Source: Blastocladiella britannica (lineage: Eukaryota > Blastocladiomycota > Blastocladiomycetes > Blastocladiales > Blastocladiaceae). Taken from it: a stretch of DNA of 43,364 nucleotides. The stretch lies in the NCBI GenBank assembly GCA_025349905.2, contig MU624597.1, forward strand, positions 1 to 43,364, in the 5' to 3' direction. This document shows positions 42,506-43,364 of the stretch, piece after piece; the first letter of the stretch is position 1, and each line of letters starts with the position of its first letter. The notes under the pieces were generated by a model, which worked only from the letters and a program-made list of their open reading frames with translations, did not search any database and was not told the DNA's origin. The position numbers and the translations under genes were made by a program.

Positions 42506-43364
42506 TCAGTGGCCCGACCACTCGATTGACTTGAGGTCAATCCCCTCCTGCACCATCTCCCACAGCGGGCTCATCTCGCGCAGCCGCGTGACCGCATCCA
42601 CCACCTTGTCGGCCACCGCGTCCACCTCGGCCTCGGTGGTGAACCGGCCCATTCCGAACCGGATCGACGAGTGCGCCATGTCGTCCTCGGCTCCGAGCGC
42701 GCGCAGCACGTACGACGGCTCGAGCGACGCCGACGTGCACGCCGACCCGGACGACAGCGCCACGTCCTTGAGCGCCATCAGCAGCGACTCGCCCTCCACG
42801 TACGCAAACGACAGGTTCAGGCAACCCGGGTACGTGTGCTCGGCCGACCCGTTGCGCACCACGTGCGTGAGCCGCGACGTCACCGACGCGTACAGCCGGT
42901 CCGACAGCGCCTTCACGTGCGCCGCGTCAGACGCCATCTCCTCGCGCGCAATCGCACATGCGGCACCCAAACCGACCACCAGCGGCGTCGGCACCGTCCC
43001 CGACCGCAGCCCGCGCTCTTGCCCGCCACCGCTGATCTGCGGCTCCAGACGCACCCGTGGCCGGCGCCGCACGTACAGCGCGCCAATGCCCTTGGGCCCG
43101 TACAGCTTGTGGCCCGAGATGGACATCAAGTCCACATTGAGCGCATTCACGTCCACGGGGATCTTGCCGACCGCCTGGGCGGCGTCAGTGTGGAAAAACA
43201 CTTTTTTGGACCGGCAGAGCTCGCCTAGTCTCAGCAACGCGGTGAGTATACAAGGCCACATCAATAAAAAAAAAAAACACAAAAAAAAACATACCAATGG
43301 CCTGGATCGGCTGAATCACGCCAATCTCGTTATTCACGGTCATGACGCTGACCAGCACCGTCTC
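42506..43364 (-). CDS. NFS1: Cysteine desulfurase Nfs1, 3' part
   Basis: Nfs1 is the PLP enzyme that takes sulfur from cysteine for Fe-S cluster assembly in mitochondria and for tRNA thiolation. Exons in the window, in coding order, are 43364-43295 (partial) and 43224-42506; the 70-nt intron (GTATGT donor, ACTAG acceptor) is phase 1. Splicing rebuilds [19 protein letters not shown]. The PLP lysine is in [12 protein letters not shown] and the persulfide cysteine is in [10 protein letters not shown]. The C-terminus [13 protein letters not shown] is the conserved Isu/frataxin-binding tail of eukaryotic Nfs1. The N-terminal half and mitochondrial presequence are beyond the right edge. Confidence 0.95.

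Noticed and set aside
1..43364. CRISPR arrays, insertion sequences or prophage
   Set aside because: The window is eukaryotic, with spliced housekeeping genes; no regular repeat-spacer structure, transposase or integrase was seen.

Overview
The window is nuclear DNA from a fungus. Genes are split by short introns (about 41 to 83 nt) with GT-AG ends and CTGAC/CTCAC/CTAAC-like branch sites. Coding sequence is GC-rich, spacers are AT-rich, and genes sit on both strands with very short gaps. The mix of Rsp5- and Tom1-type ubiquitin ligases, a type I metacaspase, an Skt5/Chs4-like SEL1-repeat protein and a conventional (type II) myosin fits a fungus. High GC, dense Ala/Pro/Gln-rich tracts and a possible 7-TM protein suggest an early-diverging zoosporic lineage (Blastocladiomycota or chytrid-like); that placement is inference only.

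Layout, left to right: 13-1391 (+) 3' part of an Rsp5/Nedd4-type HECT ligase; 1676-13484 (+) a giant Tom1/HUWE1-type HECT ligase; 13660-20989 (-) myosin II heavy chain; 21325-22418 (+) an unrecognised acidic/Ala-rich protein with SUMO-like motifs; 22450-23286 (-) spliceosomal Isy1; 23501-26295 (+) Utp13/TBL3 of the SSU processome; 26359-31356 (-) a 1602-aa Skt5/Chs4-like protein; 31552-33785 (-) metacaspase; 34178-35947 (+) an orphan multi-pass membrane protein of GPCR-like topology; 36114-37152 (-) phosphopantetheine adenylyltransferase (Cab4-like); 37238-39565 (+) Gpi16/PIG-T; 39669-41511 (-) a short oxysterol-binding-related protein; 42506-43364 (-) 3' part of cysteine desulfurase Nfs1.

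The most interesting find is in the 994-bp low-GC gap between the sterol-binding gene and NFS1. On the minus strand it holds a run of about five box C/D snoRNA-like elements. Two have clean terminal stems directly at the C and D boxes. One carries the U27/snR74 guide to the 5' end of 18S rRNA, and others carry 12-13 nt antisense matches to 18S or 25S rRNA. This looks like a polycistronic rRNA-methylation guide cluster that protein-gene annotation would miss.

The genes are mostly unrelated housekeeping functions, not an operon-like system: protein turnover (two HECT ligases, metacaspase), ribosome and RNA processing (Utp13, snoRNAs, Isy1), cell wall and cytokinesis (Skt5-like, myosin II), and lipid, cofactor and GPI metabolism (ORP, Cab4, PIG-T, Nfs1). 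Gene models were built by hand from reading frame, splice signals and known family motifs; all closed multi-exon models sum to an intact frame.
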